The notes under the pieces were generated by a model. That model was not told where the DNA came from. It made no database searches and saw only the letters and a program-made list of their open reading frames with translations. Below are positions 1-6,749 of a DNA stretch of 7,858 nt, piece after piece. The stretch is from Oscillospiraceae bacterium (lineage in GTDB: Bacteria; Bacillota_A; Clostridia; Oscillospirales; Oscillospiraceae). Every line of letters starts with the position of its first letter. The stretch's first letter is position 1. The DNA is taken from NCBI GenBank assembly GCA_016302015.1, contig JAEDOJ010000066.1, forward strand, positions 1 to 7,858. The letters run 5' to 3'. A program made the translations under genes and the position numbers.

Positions 1-216
1 CGGTCAAAAACCGTCATTACCTCTGCGGAACGGGTGATTGAGATCGAAATCGGTCGGATTGGACGGAAAAGCGCCTTCCTGTCGGTGGACGGCGGCCGGG
101 CTTTGCGGCTGAATATGGGTGATAAGGTGACCATTACCCAGTCGAACTATACCACGAGGCTGGTTCATCTCAGTGACCGGAGCTTTTTTGAGATTGTGAA
201 AAATAAATTTAAGTAG
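1..216 (+). CDS. nadK: NAD kinase, C-terminal part (5' end outside window)
   Basis: This is the last 71 residues of NAD kinase, a cytoplasmic enzyme that phosphorylates NAD to NADP using ATP or polyphosphate. The frame is open from base 1 to the TAG at 214-216, so the gene begins upstream of the window. The visible part matches the family's C-terminal beta-sandwich: a VIEIEIG strand, the AFLSVDGG segment (family form: F-x-S-x-D-G), the GDKVTITQS strand, and a closing RSFFEIVKNKFK tail like the usual R-x-FF-x-x-L-x-x-K end. The catalytic GGDG and NE/D motifs would lie upstream and cannot be checked. The GTG at base 34 is an internal valine, not a start. argR follows after 8 bases, in the nadK-argR-recN order common in Firmicutes. 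The family call rests on this tail plus the gene order. Confidence 0.9.
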   Translation, partial: RSKTVITSAERVIEIEIGRIGRKSAFLSVDGGRALRLNMGDKVTITQSNYTTRLVHLSDRSFFEIVKNKFK

Positions 217-224
217 GTTTTGAA

Positions 225-677
225 ATGAAAGCGAATCGACAGAAGAAAATTATTGAGATCATTTCCGAGAAAAGCATTGAAACGCAGGAGCAGCTGCTGA
301 AGGAACTGAATGCCTGCGGCTTCCGGAGCACCCAGGCAACGGTTTCCAGAGATATTAAGGATCTGCGCCTGATTAAGACGTTGGACAGCGTGGGCTGTTA
401 CCGCTACAGTGTTCCGAATAAAAACGAAAGAGAGCGGTTTGACGCCAGATTCCAGGTGATTTTCCATGAGTGCGTGACCAATGTGGACTGTGCCCAGAAT
501 ATGGTGGTCATCAAGACGGTGCCCGGCCTCGGTTCTGCGGCAGGGGCGAACATTGATGCCCTGCATATGCCCTCTGTGGTGGGAACGCTGGCTGGAGACG
601 ATACCACCCTTGTCATTATGCGGGATACGGAAAGCGCAACAGAGTTTTGCAGAGAAATCAGTAAAATGCTTGAGTAA
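225..677 (+). CDS. argR: Arginine repressor ArgR (AhrC family)
   Basis: This encodes a 150-residue transcriptional regulator of arginine metabolism, the normal length for ArgR/AhrC. Known family members act as hexamers that bind ARG-box operators with L-arginine as corepressor; in Bacillus the homologue also activates catabolism. Residues 1 to about 65 form the winged helix-turn-helix, with the recognition segment STQATVSRDIKDL at 35-47; S41 and R42 match the conserved Ser-Arg DNA-contact pair. Residues about 72-150 form the oligomerisation and arginine-binding domain, with KTVPGLGSAAGANID at 97-111 and the ligand signature GTLAGDDT at 120-127, including the paired aspartates D125 and D126. 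The ATG lies 8 bases after the nadK stop, behind a modest Shine-Dalgarno-like AAGTAGG at the end of nadK, so co-transcription and coupling are likely. No convincing ARG box is visible here. Confidence 0.96.
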   Translation: MKANRQKKIIEIISEKSIETQEQLLKELNACGFRSTQATVSRDIKDLRLIKTLDSVGCYRYSVPNKNERERFDARFQVIFHECVTNVDCAQNMVVIKTVPGLGSAAGANIDALHMPSVVGTLAGDDTTLVIMRDTESATEFCREISKMLE

Positions 678-691
678 AAGGGGAATGAGCC

Positions 692-2341
692 ATGCTCCGA
701 TTGCTGCATATTGAGAATATTGCCGTCATCGAGTGTGCGGATATCCAGTTCGAGGACGGCTTCAATGTGATGACCGGCGAAACCGGCGCAGGTAAATCCA
801 TTGTCATTGACGCAATTTCCGCAATTTTGGGGGAGCGAGCCTATCGGGACATGATCCGCACCGGAACCAATAAGGCCTCTGTCCGGGCGATTTTTGACAG
901 CGTACCGGAGTTGACCTGGTTTTCCGAGAATGATGTGCCCTATGAGGAGGAGCTGACCATCCAGAGGGAAATCTATCTGGACGGGAAGAACGCCTGCAAG
1001 GTCAACGGCATTCCGGTTTCCGTCAGCGGATTAAAAAAACTGGGAATTCAGTTGATCAATATCCACGGCCAGCACGATTCCGCTTCTCTGTTTGACGAGG
1101 CGTATCATCTGTCCTTCCTGGACAGCTTTGCGGAGGATGAGGGCCTGTTATCCGGCTACGCTGAAAGCTACCGCCGGGTGCAGGAGCTGCAGCGGGAGAT
1201 TGACCGCCTGTCCATGGACGAGGGGGAGAAGCTCCGCCGCATGGAAACCCTGAAATATCAGATTGATGAAATCACCCGGGTCAACCCCATTGCCGGAGAG
1301 GACGAGAGGCTGGAAGCAAAGCGGAAGCTGGCGCAGAACGCCGAGAAGCTCATGTCCGGTCTGCAAAGTGCCGCCATGGGTCTGGATGGTGACGAGGATA
1401 CGGAGGGGGCGGCGTCCCTGCTGGCGCAGGCGGAGCGGGCGCTGGGGAAGCTGACCAGATTTGACGAGTCCTTCGCCCAGCTCCACAGTCTGGTTTCGGA
1501 TCTGATGTATCAGGTGCAGGACGCAGCGGAGCAGGTGCAGGATAAGCTCTACGCTCTGTCCTATTCCTCCGATGAACTGGAACAGATTGAGGAGCGGCTG
1601 GATCAGCTCAGCCGCCTGCGGAAAAAATACGGCGCTACCTGTGAGGATATTTTAGCCTATCTGGAACGGGCGAAGAATGACCTGGACGAGATCGAGTTTG
1701 CCGATGACCGGATGGAGCAGCTAAAGAGAAAGCTGAAGGAAGCGGAAAAGGCGGCTTGGGAAAAGGCAACGGAGCTGCGGGAACTGCGGAAGCGGGCGGC
1801 GAAGGGACTGGAAGGCCGGGTTTTGAAGGAACTGTCCGATCTGGATATGAAGAAGGTTCAGTTCTCCTGCGTTTTCACGGAAACGGCGTTGACCCCTCTG
1901 GGAGCGGACGCAGTGGCGTTTTATATGTCTGCCAACCTTGGCGAGGCGCTGAAGCCCCTGAACAAGGTGGCCTCCGGCGGCGAGCTGGCACGAATCATGC
2001 TGGCGCTGAAAAATGTGCTGGCGGAGCGGGATCATGTGCCCACCCTGATTTTTGATGAGGTGGATACCGGCGTGTCCGGACGGGCGGCGCAGCATGTGGC
2101 GGAGAAGCTGAAATCCGTTTCCGGGTCGAAGCAGGTGCTCTGCGTGACCCATCTGCCCCAGCTTGCGGCCATGGCGGATACCCATTTCCTCATTGCCAAG
2201 GGAGAACGACAGGGGAGAACCTATACCACGGTGACGCCGCTGGACTTTGAGGGAAGAAAGCAGGAGCTTGCCAGAATCATCGGCGGCTCTACCATTACGA
2301 GTACCACGTTACAGAGTGCGGCGGAGATGCTGCGGCAGTAG
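692..2341 (+). CDS. recN: DNA repair protein RecN (SMC-like ATPase)
   Basis: RecN is an SMC-like cytoplasmic ATPase recruited to double-strand breaks, where it helps hold DNA ends together for recombinational repair. The 549-residue product is about the usual family length. The N-terminal half of the ATPase head has Walker A GETGAGKS at 29-36 and the family-typical GQHD at 126-129. Residues about 150-400 are rich in Glu, Lys, Arg, Gln and Leu and form the short antiparallel coiled coil. The C-terminal head half carries the ABC signature SGGEL at 428-432 and Walker B TLIFDEVDTGVSG at 451-463 (D455, E456), followed by the VTHLPQLAAMAD segment with the switch histidine. The ATG sits behind an AAAGGGG Shine-Dalgarno, 14 bases after the argR stop, so it is probably in the nadK-argR operon. 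A hairpin with a U-run follows the stop codon. Confidence 0.97.
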   Translation: MLRLLHIENIAVIECADIQFEDGFNVMTGETGAGKSIVIDAISAILGERAYRDMIRTGTNKASVRAIFDSVPELTWFSENDVPYEEELTIQREIYLDGKNACKVNGIPVSVSGLKKLGIQLINIHGQHDSASLFDEAYHLSFLDSFAEDEGLLSGYAESYRRVQELQREIDRLSMDEGEKLRRMETLKYQIDEITRVNPIAGEDERLEAKRKLAQNAEKLMSGLQSAAMGLDGDEDTEGAASLLAQAERALGKLTRFDESFAQLHSLVSDLMYQVQDAAEQVQDKLYALSYSSDELEQIEERLDQLSRLRKKYGATCEDILAYLERAKNDLDEIEFADDRMEQLKRKLKEAEKAAWEKATELRELRKRAAKGLEGRVLKELSDLDMKKVQFSCVFTETALTPLGADAVAFYMSANLGEALKPLNKVASGGELARIMLALKNVLAERDHVPTLIFDEVDTGVSGRAAQHVAEKLKSVSGSKQVLCVTHLPQLAAMADTHFLIAKGERQGRTYTTVTPLDFEGRKQELARIIGGSTITSTTLQSAAEMLRQ

Positions 2342-2344
2342 TTG

Positions 2345-2377
2345 AAATGGGTGTTGTGCGGATAACACCCATTTTTC
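2345..2377 (+). terminator. Putative intrinsic terminator after recN
   Basis: A perfect 11-bp inverted repeat (AAATGGGTGTT at 2345-2355, AACACCCATTT at 2364-2374) with an 8-base loop starts 3 bases after the recN stop. The right arm runs into TTTTTC, giving a short U-tract. The shape fits a Rho-independent terminator for the nadK-argR-recN transcript. The stem is only moderately GC-rich and the U-run is short, so it may be leaky. The near-symmetric sequence has A-rich flanks on the other strand, but no minus-strand gene needs it. Confidence 0.72.
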
Positions 2378-2403
2378 AATAAGACAGAAAGAGAGGGAAC
2401 GAT

Positions 2404-4563
2404 ATGAAAGCTTGGATGGGGAGAATTTTGGCGCTTGTTCTGACGGTGGTGCTGGCGGTGTGCTGTGTGCAGCCTGTTTCCGCCGTCAGCATCTGGTTTC
2501 TGGAACAGCACCCCGACTGGCATTTCGACCTGACCAACGAACCGGATCGGCCCATGACGGTGGAGGAGTTTATTGCGCTGACGGTGTCCTATTCCTACTG
2601 GTCCTTTGGGGTGGAGGGGACGACTCCAAGAGATCGGGACGGCGACCTGCCCTCGGACTGGGCTGCCCCCTATATTCGGGAGGAAGTCCAAAAGGGCGTG
2701 ATCGATCCCTCTGCCATTGACTATCAGGCCACTGCCACGATGGCCTTCGCCATGAATTTTATCGTCAATTGCAAGGGTCTGTACGGCTATAACGCAGTGA
2801 ATCTGCGGAAATTTTCCGGTGCCTCCGGCCTGACCACGGAGCAGAAGCTCTGCCTGAATGTGGCGGTGGATTACGGCTACTTTCCCTACACGGAGAATCT
2901 GAACGTTTCCGTGCCCCTGCTTCGGAGGGAGCTGGAGGAAAAATACCTGATCCCGGAGGGAAACCCTGCCCCGGTGTGCGGCGTCAGCCCCAAGGCAAGC
3001 ACCTTCCCCAAGTCCATGGTCTTTTTTGAGGACAGCTACGGCGAACCCGAAGCCCAGATCGAAATCCTGAAGGCCAACGGGGACAGCTATAATATTGTTT
3101 CTCTGGACGCTATCTATCTGATCAAGGATGCGGTGAGCGAGGACAAGGGCTACACCTATGTGGGAGACAATATCGCCAACGACAACGACATCGGCCAGTT
3201 GGAGGTGGTTGATTTCTGCCATGCCACCGGCAAGACGGTGCTGGGCGGCGTGATTACCTGGTACGATGACTCTGTCATGCAGGAACTGGCCGGCAACGAA
3301 CGAGCGCAGGACGTGTGCGTGGAGGAACTGCTGCAGGTGGTGGAGGAGCGGAATCTGGACGGCTTGAATGTGGACATCGAACTGGACGGCAACGCCTATC
3401 GCCAGACCTACAGTTCCCTTGTGACCAAGCTGTCGGAGAGACTGCACCAGAGAGGTAAGCTGTTGATGCTCACCGTGGGCGGCTATATGTGGGCAAAGGA
3501 CGAGGCCACCTCCATCTATGACTACAGCGTGATCAAGCAAACCGCCGACCTGATTTCCCTGATTACTTATGATATTTGCAGCGCCCGTTCCTATAACGCC
3601 GGCGGTGAGCTGGGCGCCATGAGCAATCTGGCCTATACCAGCCGGTGCGCCCGGTATGCGGCCACCTACTTTGACCCGGAAAAGGTGCTGCTTGGCCTGG
3701 GCGGCTACGGCATTTTGTATAACACCACCGACCACAGGGCGAAAACCATCACCATGGATCAGGTGGAGGAGCTGCTTGACCAATACCATGCAACGCCCCA
3801 GACCCACGGCGGGGAAGTGGACGACTGCTACTTTACCTTTACGGACGACGGCAAGGAGTATGCGGTCTACTACGAGTCCGATGCCACCATGAAACGGCGA
3901 ATTGACCTTGCCAAAAACTACGGCATGGGCGGCGTGGCAGGCTTTTATGTCACCGGAAATCACAGGGGTATGTTTGAGGAAATGGAAAAAGGGCTGGCAG
4001 ACCTGCCCTTCCGGGATGTGGCGAAGAACGTCTGGTACTATGACAGCGTGAAATTTGCCTATGAGAACAACCTGTTTAACGGAACCAGCTCCACCACCTT
4101 CGGCCCGGAGGAGGCCATGACCCGTGCCATGCTGGTAACGGTGCTGTGGAGATATGAGGGCAAGCCTGCGCCGGCGAGTGCTGCGAATTTCTCCGACGTG
4201 AAGGAGAATATTTGGTATGCCCAGGCGGTGGCGTGGGCCAGCGAAAACGGGATCGTCAACGGCGTTGGCCGGGGGAGGTTTGCTCCCGATGAGAATGTGA
4301 CCCGGGAGCAGATGGCGGCGATTCTCCTGCGCTATGCCCAGAAGAAAAATCTGCCGGTGGATCAGCGGGCGGATATTTCTACCTTCCCGGATCATTCCGG
4401 GGTCAGCTCCTGGGCGAAGGAGGCCATCGGTTGGACGGTGGCGGCGCAGATCATCGGCGGCACCAGCCAAGGCGGCTCTGTGTTCTTAGACCCCCAGGGA
4501 AATGCCACCAGAGCCCAGGTCGCGAAGATCCTTCGCTGCTTCATTCAGACCTACGGCGGTTGA
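2404..4563 (+). CDS. Secreted GH18-family glycoside hydrolase with SLH cell-wall anchor repeats
   Basis: This is a 719-residue exported protein. Residues 1-27 are a signal peptide: positive start, hydrophobic core ALVLTVVLAV, and a probable cut after VSA. Residues about 40-120 resemble a degenerate SLH repeat (PMTVEEFIALTV, later WAAPYIREEVQKGVI). Residues about 195-532 form a GH18-type TIM barrel, with the active-site strand DGLNVDIE at 319-326 (E326 as putative acid, D324 conserved, N322 where the common DGxDxDxE motif has Asp), ITYD at 387-390, and a final GGVAGFYV strand with F514 where many members have Trp. Three SLH repeats start near 536, 596 and 661 (FRDV, FSDV, FPDH) and run to the end; SLH domains bind secondary cell-wall polymers. 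Asn in the motif is known from the YaaH/SleL type of GH18, so chitinase or N-acetylglucosaminidase activity is possible but unproven. GAGAGGG precedes the ATG. Confidence 0.88.
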   Translation: MKAWMGRILALVLTVVLAVCCVQPVSAVSIWFLEQHPDWHFDLTNEPDRPMTVEEFIALTVSYSYWSFGVEGTTPRDRDGDLPSDWAAPYIREEVQKGVIDPSAIDYQATATMAFAMNFIVNCKGLYGYNAVNLRKFSGASGLTTEQKLCLNVAVDYGYFPYTENLNVSVPLLRRELEEKYLIPEGNPAPVCGVSPKASTFPKSMVFFEDSYGEPEAQIEILKANGDSYNIVSLDAIYLIKDAVSEDKGYTYVGDNIANDNDIGQLEVVDFCHATGKTVLGGVITWYDDSVMQELAGNERAQDVCVEELLQVVEERNLDGLNVDIELDGNAYRQTYSSLVTKLSERLHQRGKLLMLTVGGYMWAKDEATSIYDYSVIKQTADLISLITYDICSARSYNAGGELGAMSNLAYTSRCARYAATYFDPEKVLLGLGGYGILYNTTDHRAKTITMDQVEELLDQYHATPQTHGGEVDDCYFTFTDDGKEYAVYYESDATMKRRIDLAKNYGMGGVAGFYVTGNHRGMFEEMEKGLADLPFRDVAKNVWYYDSVKFAYENNLFNGTSSTTFGPEEAMTRAMLVTVLWRYEGKPAPASAANFSDVKENIWYAQAVAWASENGIVNGVGRGRFAPDENVTREQMAAILLRYAQKKNLPVDQRADISTFPDHSGVSSWAKEAIGWTVAAQIIGGTSQGGSVFLDPQGNATRAQVAKILRCFIQTYGG

Positions 4564-4576
4564 AGACAGATTTTTC

Positions 4577-4605
4577 TTGACAAACTCCAACCTTTCTGAT
4601 AGGAT
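4577..4605 (+). promoter_or_regulatory. Sigma-A-type promoter of the T-box/tyrS operon
   Basis: A perfect -35 box TTGACA at 4577-4582 is followed by a 17-bp spacer and a -10 box TAGGAT at 4600-4605, which matches TATAAT at 4 of 6 positions. Transcription would start around 4612, about ten bases before the T-box Stem I begins, which is where a leader promoter is expected. It lies 13 bases after the stop of the GH18 gene. Confidence 0.85.
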
Positions 4606-4611
4606 ACAGAG

Positions 4612-4873
4612 GATAAAACGCAAGGATGGGAAGAAGTATCCGCAAAGCTCCTTTGCAGAGAGCCGCCGGTTGGTGCAAGACGGTGGGGAGCGGCAGAGAA
4701 ATACATCCCGGAGCGGTCTGCCTGAAGGTGCAGTAGGGCAGAACGGGGCGTGCCCGTTACAGCGCAGGAGTCTCTGACTCTCTGAGACTGTCCGCTGCGA
4801 GGCGGCAGTGAACCAGAGGTGGTACAGCGTATTTTACGCCCTCTGTCCGTTGGGACAGGGGGCGATTTTGTGT
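4612..4873 (+). ncRNA. T-box riboswitch leader, tyrosine-specific (UAC specifier)
   Basis: This is a cis-acting leader that reads the charging state of a tRNA and controls terminator formation. Stem I starts near 4622. AGTA (4635-4638) faces GAAATACA (4698-4705) as the specifier loop, with the codon UAC (Tyr) at 4702-4704 followed by the usual purine. CCGC 4640-4643 pairs with GCGG 4690-4693, and the distal arm has AGAGAGCC plus a GGTTGGTGCAAG loop. Further hairpins are AACGGG/CCCGTT (4742-4758) and CAGCG/CGCTG (4760-4797) enclosing AGTCTC/GAGACT. The antiterminator pairs CAGAGG 4814-4819 with CCTCTG 4840-4845 and GCGT 4827-4830 with ACGC 4836-4839, leaving the 7-base bulge UGGUACA (4820-4826). 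UGGU can pair with ACCA, fitting the A discriminator of tRNA-Tyr. The 14-base T-box at 4816-4829 differs from AGGGUGGNACCGCG at three places. tyrS downstream confirms the specificity. Confidence 0.95.
4837..4873 (+). terminator. T-box regulated intrinsic terminator
   Basis: CGCCCTCTGTCC (4837-4848) pairs with GGACAGGGGGCG (4853-4864) as a 12-bp stem with one G-U pair and a GTTG loop, followed by ATTTTGTGT. The left arm (4837-4845) is also needed for the antiterminator, so the two folds exclude each other. Known T-box logic is that uncharged tRNA stabilises the antiterminator and lets transcription continue, while charged tRNA permits this terminator. Confidence 0.93.
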
Positions 4874-5526
4874 CTGCAGAAAGGAAAAAGCGAAGGAAAT
4901 TCCGTAAGCCTGGAGAGTGCGTGCTCCTGCTGCTGTTTTTCGCCGTCTTTCTTTACAGCCTGATCTATGCCATGGACTGCTCCATTTCGGCCGGGGACCT
5001 GGACGCGTGTCTGGCAGACGCCTATGAGGGACGCTGCGTGGAGATCTCCCAGGTGGAGCTTTACGGCAAGCACGGGGGTGGAACACAATGGCTTTTCCTG
5101 AAATTAGAGAACGGAGCCCACGTTGGCGCACCGTTGGAGGAGCTGGAAAAAGCCGGCCTGGAGGTGGACGAGCTGGAACGTTTTCGGGGAGAGACCATGA
5201 GGTTTTCCTATACAACGATCCTTCGACCCAGATCCTTCGCCCATTACCCGATCGACATTTCCTATCAGGGAAGGCATCTTACAGCAACGGAGGTCATGGT
5301 GAAAAATCTCCGTTCCGATGCATTCGGGTGTTATGTTATCGCCGGATTGAATCTCTTTATCATTCTAATCTTTTCTCCGCTTTGCTTCGCGGAATGGATT
5401 GAAAAATTCCTCCGGGAAAGAAAGCATCAGAAAAACCGAAGAAGAAAAGCAGAAAAGAAGCGGGCTTGGCTTGAAAAACAGGAACAAAACGAACAACTTC
5501 CAAATAGCAAAGGAGATAAGTTATGA
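4870..5526 (+). CDS. Unrecognised two-pass membrane protein, first gene of the tyrosine T-box operon
   Basis: I do not recognise the family. From the GTG at 4870 the product is 218 residues. It has a basic N-terminus (RKKRRKFRK, 5-13), a first membrane helix at about 18-34, an extracytoplasmic domain of about 115 residues (36-152) rich in acidic residues and beta-prone stretches, a second helix at about 153-173, and a strongly basic, probably helical cytoplasmic tail (177-218, with [15 protein letters not shown]). The positive-inside rule puts both ends in the cytoplasm. The frame is open back to a GTG at 4819, but that lies inside the T-box. The 4870 GTG has GGGGG at 4858-4862 as a possible Shine-Dalgarno; an alternative GTG at 4921, behind GGAGAG, would start at the first helix and lose the basic end. 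The stop overlaps the tyrS ATG (ATGA), so the two are probably translationally coupled and share the T-box control. Confidence 0.8.
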   Translation: MSAERKKRRKFRKPGECVLLLLFFAVFLYSLIYAMDCSISAGDLDACLADAYEGRCVEISQVELYGKHGGGTQWLFLKLENGAHVGAPLEELEKAGLEVDELERFRGETMRFSYTTILRPRSFAHYPIDISYQGRHLTATEVMVKNLRSDAFGCYVIAGLNLFIILIFSPLCFAEWIEKFLRERKHQKNRRRKAEKKRAWLEKQEQNEQLPNSKGDKL

Positions 5527-6746
5527 AAGTATATGATGAACTGGTTGCCCGGGGTCTGATCGCACAGGTGACCAACGAAGAAGAAATTCGTGAAATGGTG
5601 GACAACGGCAAGGCGGTGTTCTACATCGGCTTCGACCCCACTGCGGATTCCCTGCATGTGGGTCACTTTATGGCGCTGTGCCTGATGAAGCGGCTGCAGA
5701 TGGCGGGCAACCGCCCCATTGCCCTCATCGGCGGCGGTACCGCCATGATCGGCGACCCCTCCGGCCGCAGCGATATGCGCTCCATGATGACCAGGGAAAC
5801 CATCGCCCACAACTGCGACTGCTTCAAAAAGCAGATGGAGCGGTTCATTGAGTTTGGGGAAGGCAAGGCCATGATGGTCAACAATGCGGACTGGCTGCTG
5901 AACCTGAACTATGTGGACTTTATCCGTGATGTGGGCGCTTGCTTCTCGGTGAACAATATGCTCCGGGCGGAGTGCTTCAAGCAGCGCATGGAAAAGGGAC
6001 TTAGCTTCCTGGAGTTCAACTACATGCCCATGCAGTCCTATGATTTCTACTACCTCTTCCAGCACTACGGCTGCAATATGCAGTTCGGCGGCAACGATCA
6101 GTGGAGCAATATGCTGGGCGGCACGGAGCTGATTCGCCGGAAGCTGGGGAAGGACGCCCATGCCATGACCATCACCCTGCTTCTGAACTCCGAGGGCAAG
6201 AAGATGGGCAAGACCGCCAAGGGCGCAGTCTGGCTGGACCCGGAGAAGACCTCTCCCTTTGACTTCTTCCAGTATTGGAGAAACGTGGCGGATGACGATG
6301 TGATGAAGTGCATCCGTATGCTGACCTTCCTGCCCCTGGAGGAGATTGACGCCATGGACAAATGGGAGGGCAGCGAGCTGAACAAGGCGAAGGAAATCCT
6401 TGCCTATGAGCTGACCAAGCTGGTACACGGCGAGGAAGAGGCGGAAAAGGCTCGCAACGCAGCCAAAGCCCTCTTTGCAGGGGGTGCGGACGATTCCAAT
6501 ATGCCCACCACCGAGCTGACCGCCGACCAGCTGAAGGAAGGCAAAATCGCCATTCTCGACCTGATGCTGGCCTGCAAGCTGGCGCCCACCAAGTCTGAGG
6601 CGAGACGCCTCGTCCAGCAGGGCGGCGTCTTCGCCAACGAGGAAAAGGTGGCGTCCATCGACACCTTCTTTACCGCCGACCAGTTAAAGGACGGCGTGAA
6701 GCTGCGCAAGGGCAAGAAGGTTCACCACAAAGCGGTTCTGGCATAA
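5523..6746 (+). CDS. tyrS: Tyrosyl-tRNA synthetase
   Basis: This cytoplasmic class I synthetase charges tRNA-Tyr with tyrosine through a tyrosyl-adenylate. The 407-residue length is normal for bacterial TyrRS. The Rossmann catalytic domain has the HIGH-type signature HVGH at 45-48 (context [16 protein letters not shown]) and the KMSKS-type loop as KMGKT at 227-231; a Gly at the third position is common in Tyr[13 protein letters not shown], close to the Q-x-GGxDQ tyrosine-site motif, lies between them. An alpha-helical anticodon domain follows, and an S4-like RNA-binding domain occupies about 340-405 ([20 protein letters not shown]). A strong AAGGAG sits 8 bases before the ATG, inside the end of the membrane protein gene, with which tyrS overlaps by 4 bases. 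The upstream T-box with a UAC specifier agrees with this identity and predicts induction on tyrosine starvation. Confidence 0.98.
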   Translation: MKVYDELVARGLIAQVTNEEEIREMVDNGKAVFYIGFDPTADSLHVGHFMALCLMKRLQMAGNRPIALIGGGTAMIGDPSGRSDMRSMMTRETIAHNCDCFKKQMERFIEFGEGKAMMVNNADWLLNLNYVDFIRDVGACFSVNNMLRAECFKQRMEKGLSFLEFNYMPMQSYDFYYLFQHYGCNMQFGGNDQWSNMLGGTELIRRKLGKDAHAMTITLLLNSEGKKMGKTAKGAVWLDPEKTSPFDFFQYWRNVADDDVMKCIRMLTFLPLEEIDAMDKWEGSELNKAKEILAYELTKLVHGEEEAEKARNAAKALFAGGADDSNMPTTELTADQLKEGKIAILDLMLACKLAPTKSEARRLVQQGGVFANEEKVASIDTFFTADQLKDGVKLRKGKKVHHKAVLA

Positions 6747-6749
6747 GAA

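Noticed and set aside
194..214. AT-rich stretch resembling an ARG box just before argR, suggesting autoregulation
   Set aside because: The match to the TGAAT-W4-ATTCA pattern is partial and the stretch encodes the Lys-rich nadK C-terminus, which explains the AT content.
2446..2470. Possible lipoprotein lipobox (LAVC) in the GH18 protein signal peptide
   Set aside because: Val directly before the Cys is not a usual lipobox residue, and a good signal peptidase I site (VSA) follows at residues 25-27.
2221..4470. A 749-codon open frame on the minus strand opposite recN's end and the GH18-SLH gene
   Set aside because: The plus-strand gene has a signal peptide, a ribosome site and clear domains. 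The antisense translation is a His/Gly/Val/Arg-rich product with no recognisable domain, as expected from GC-rich codon bias.
4502..4777. A 91-codon plus-strand open frame overlapping the GH18 end and the T-box leader
   Set aside because: It overlaps the coding end of the GH18 gene in another frame, and the rest is structured T-box RNA.
4819..4869. Upstream extension of the membrane protein to the GTG at 4819
   Set aside because: This stretch is the T-box bulge, antiterminator and terminator; its coding potential is incidental, and the structured RNA explains the sequence.
5427..6428. A 333-codon minus-strand open frame opposite tyrS
   Set aside because: It lies opposite a certain gene, has no family features and shows the same antisense composition.
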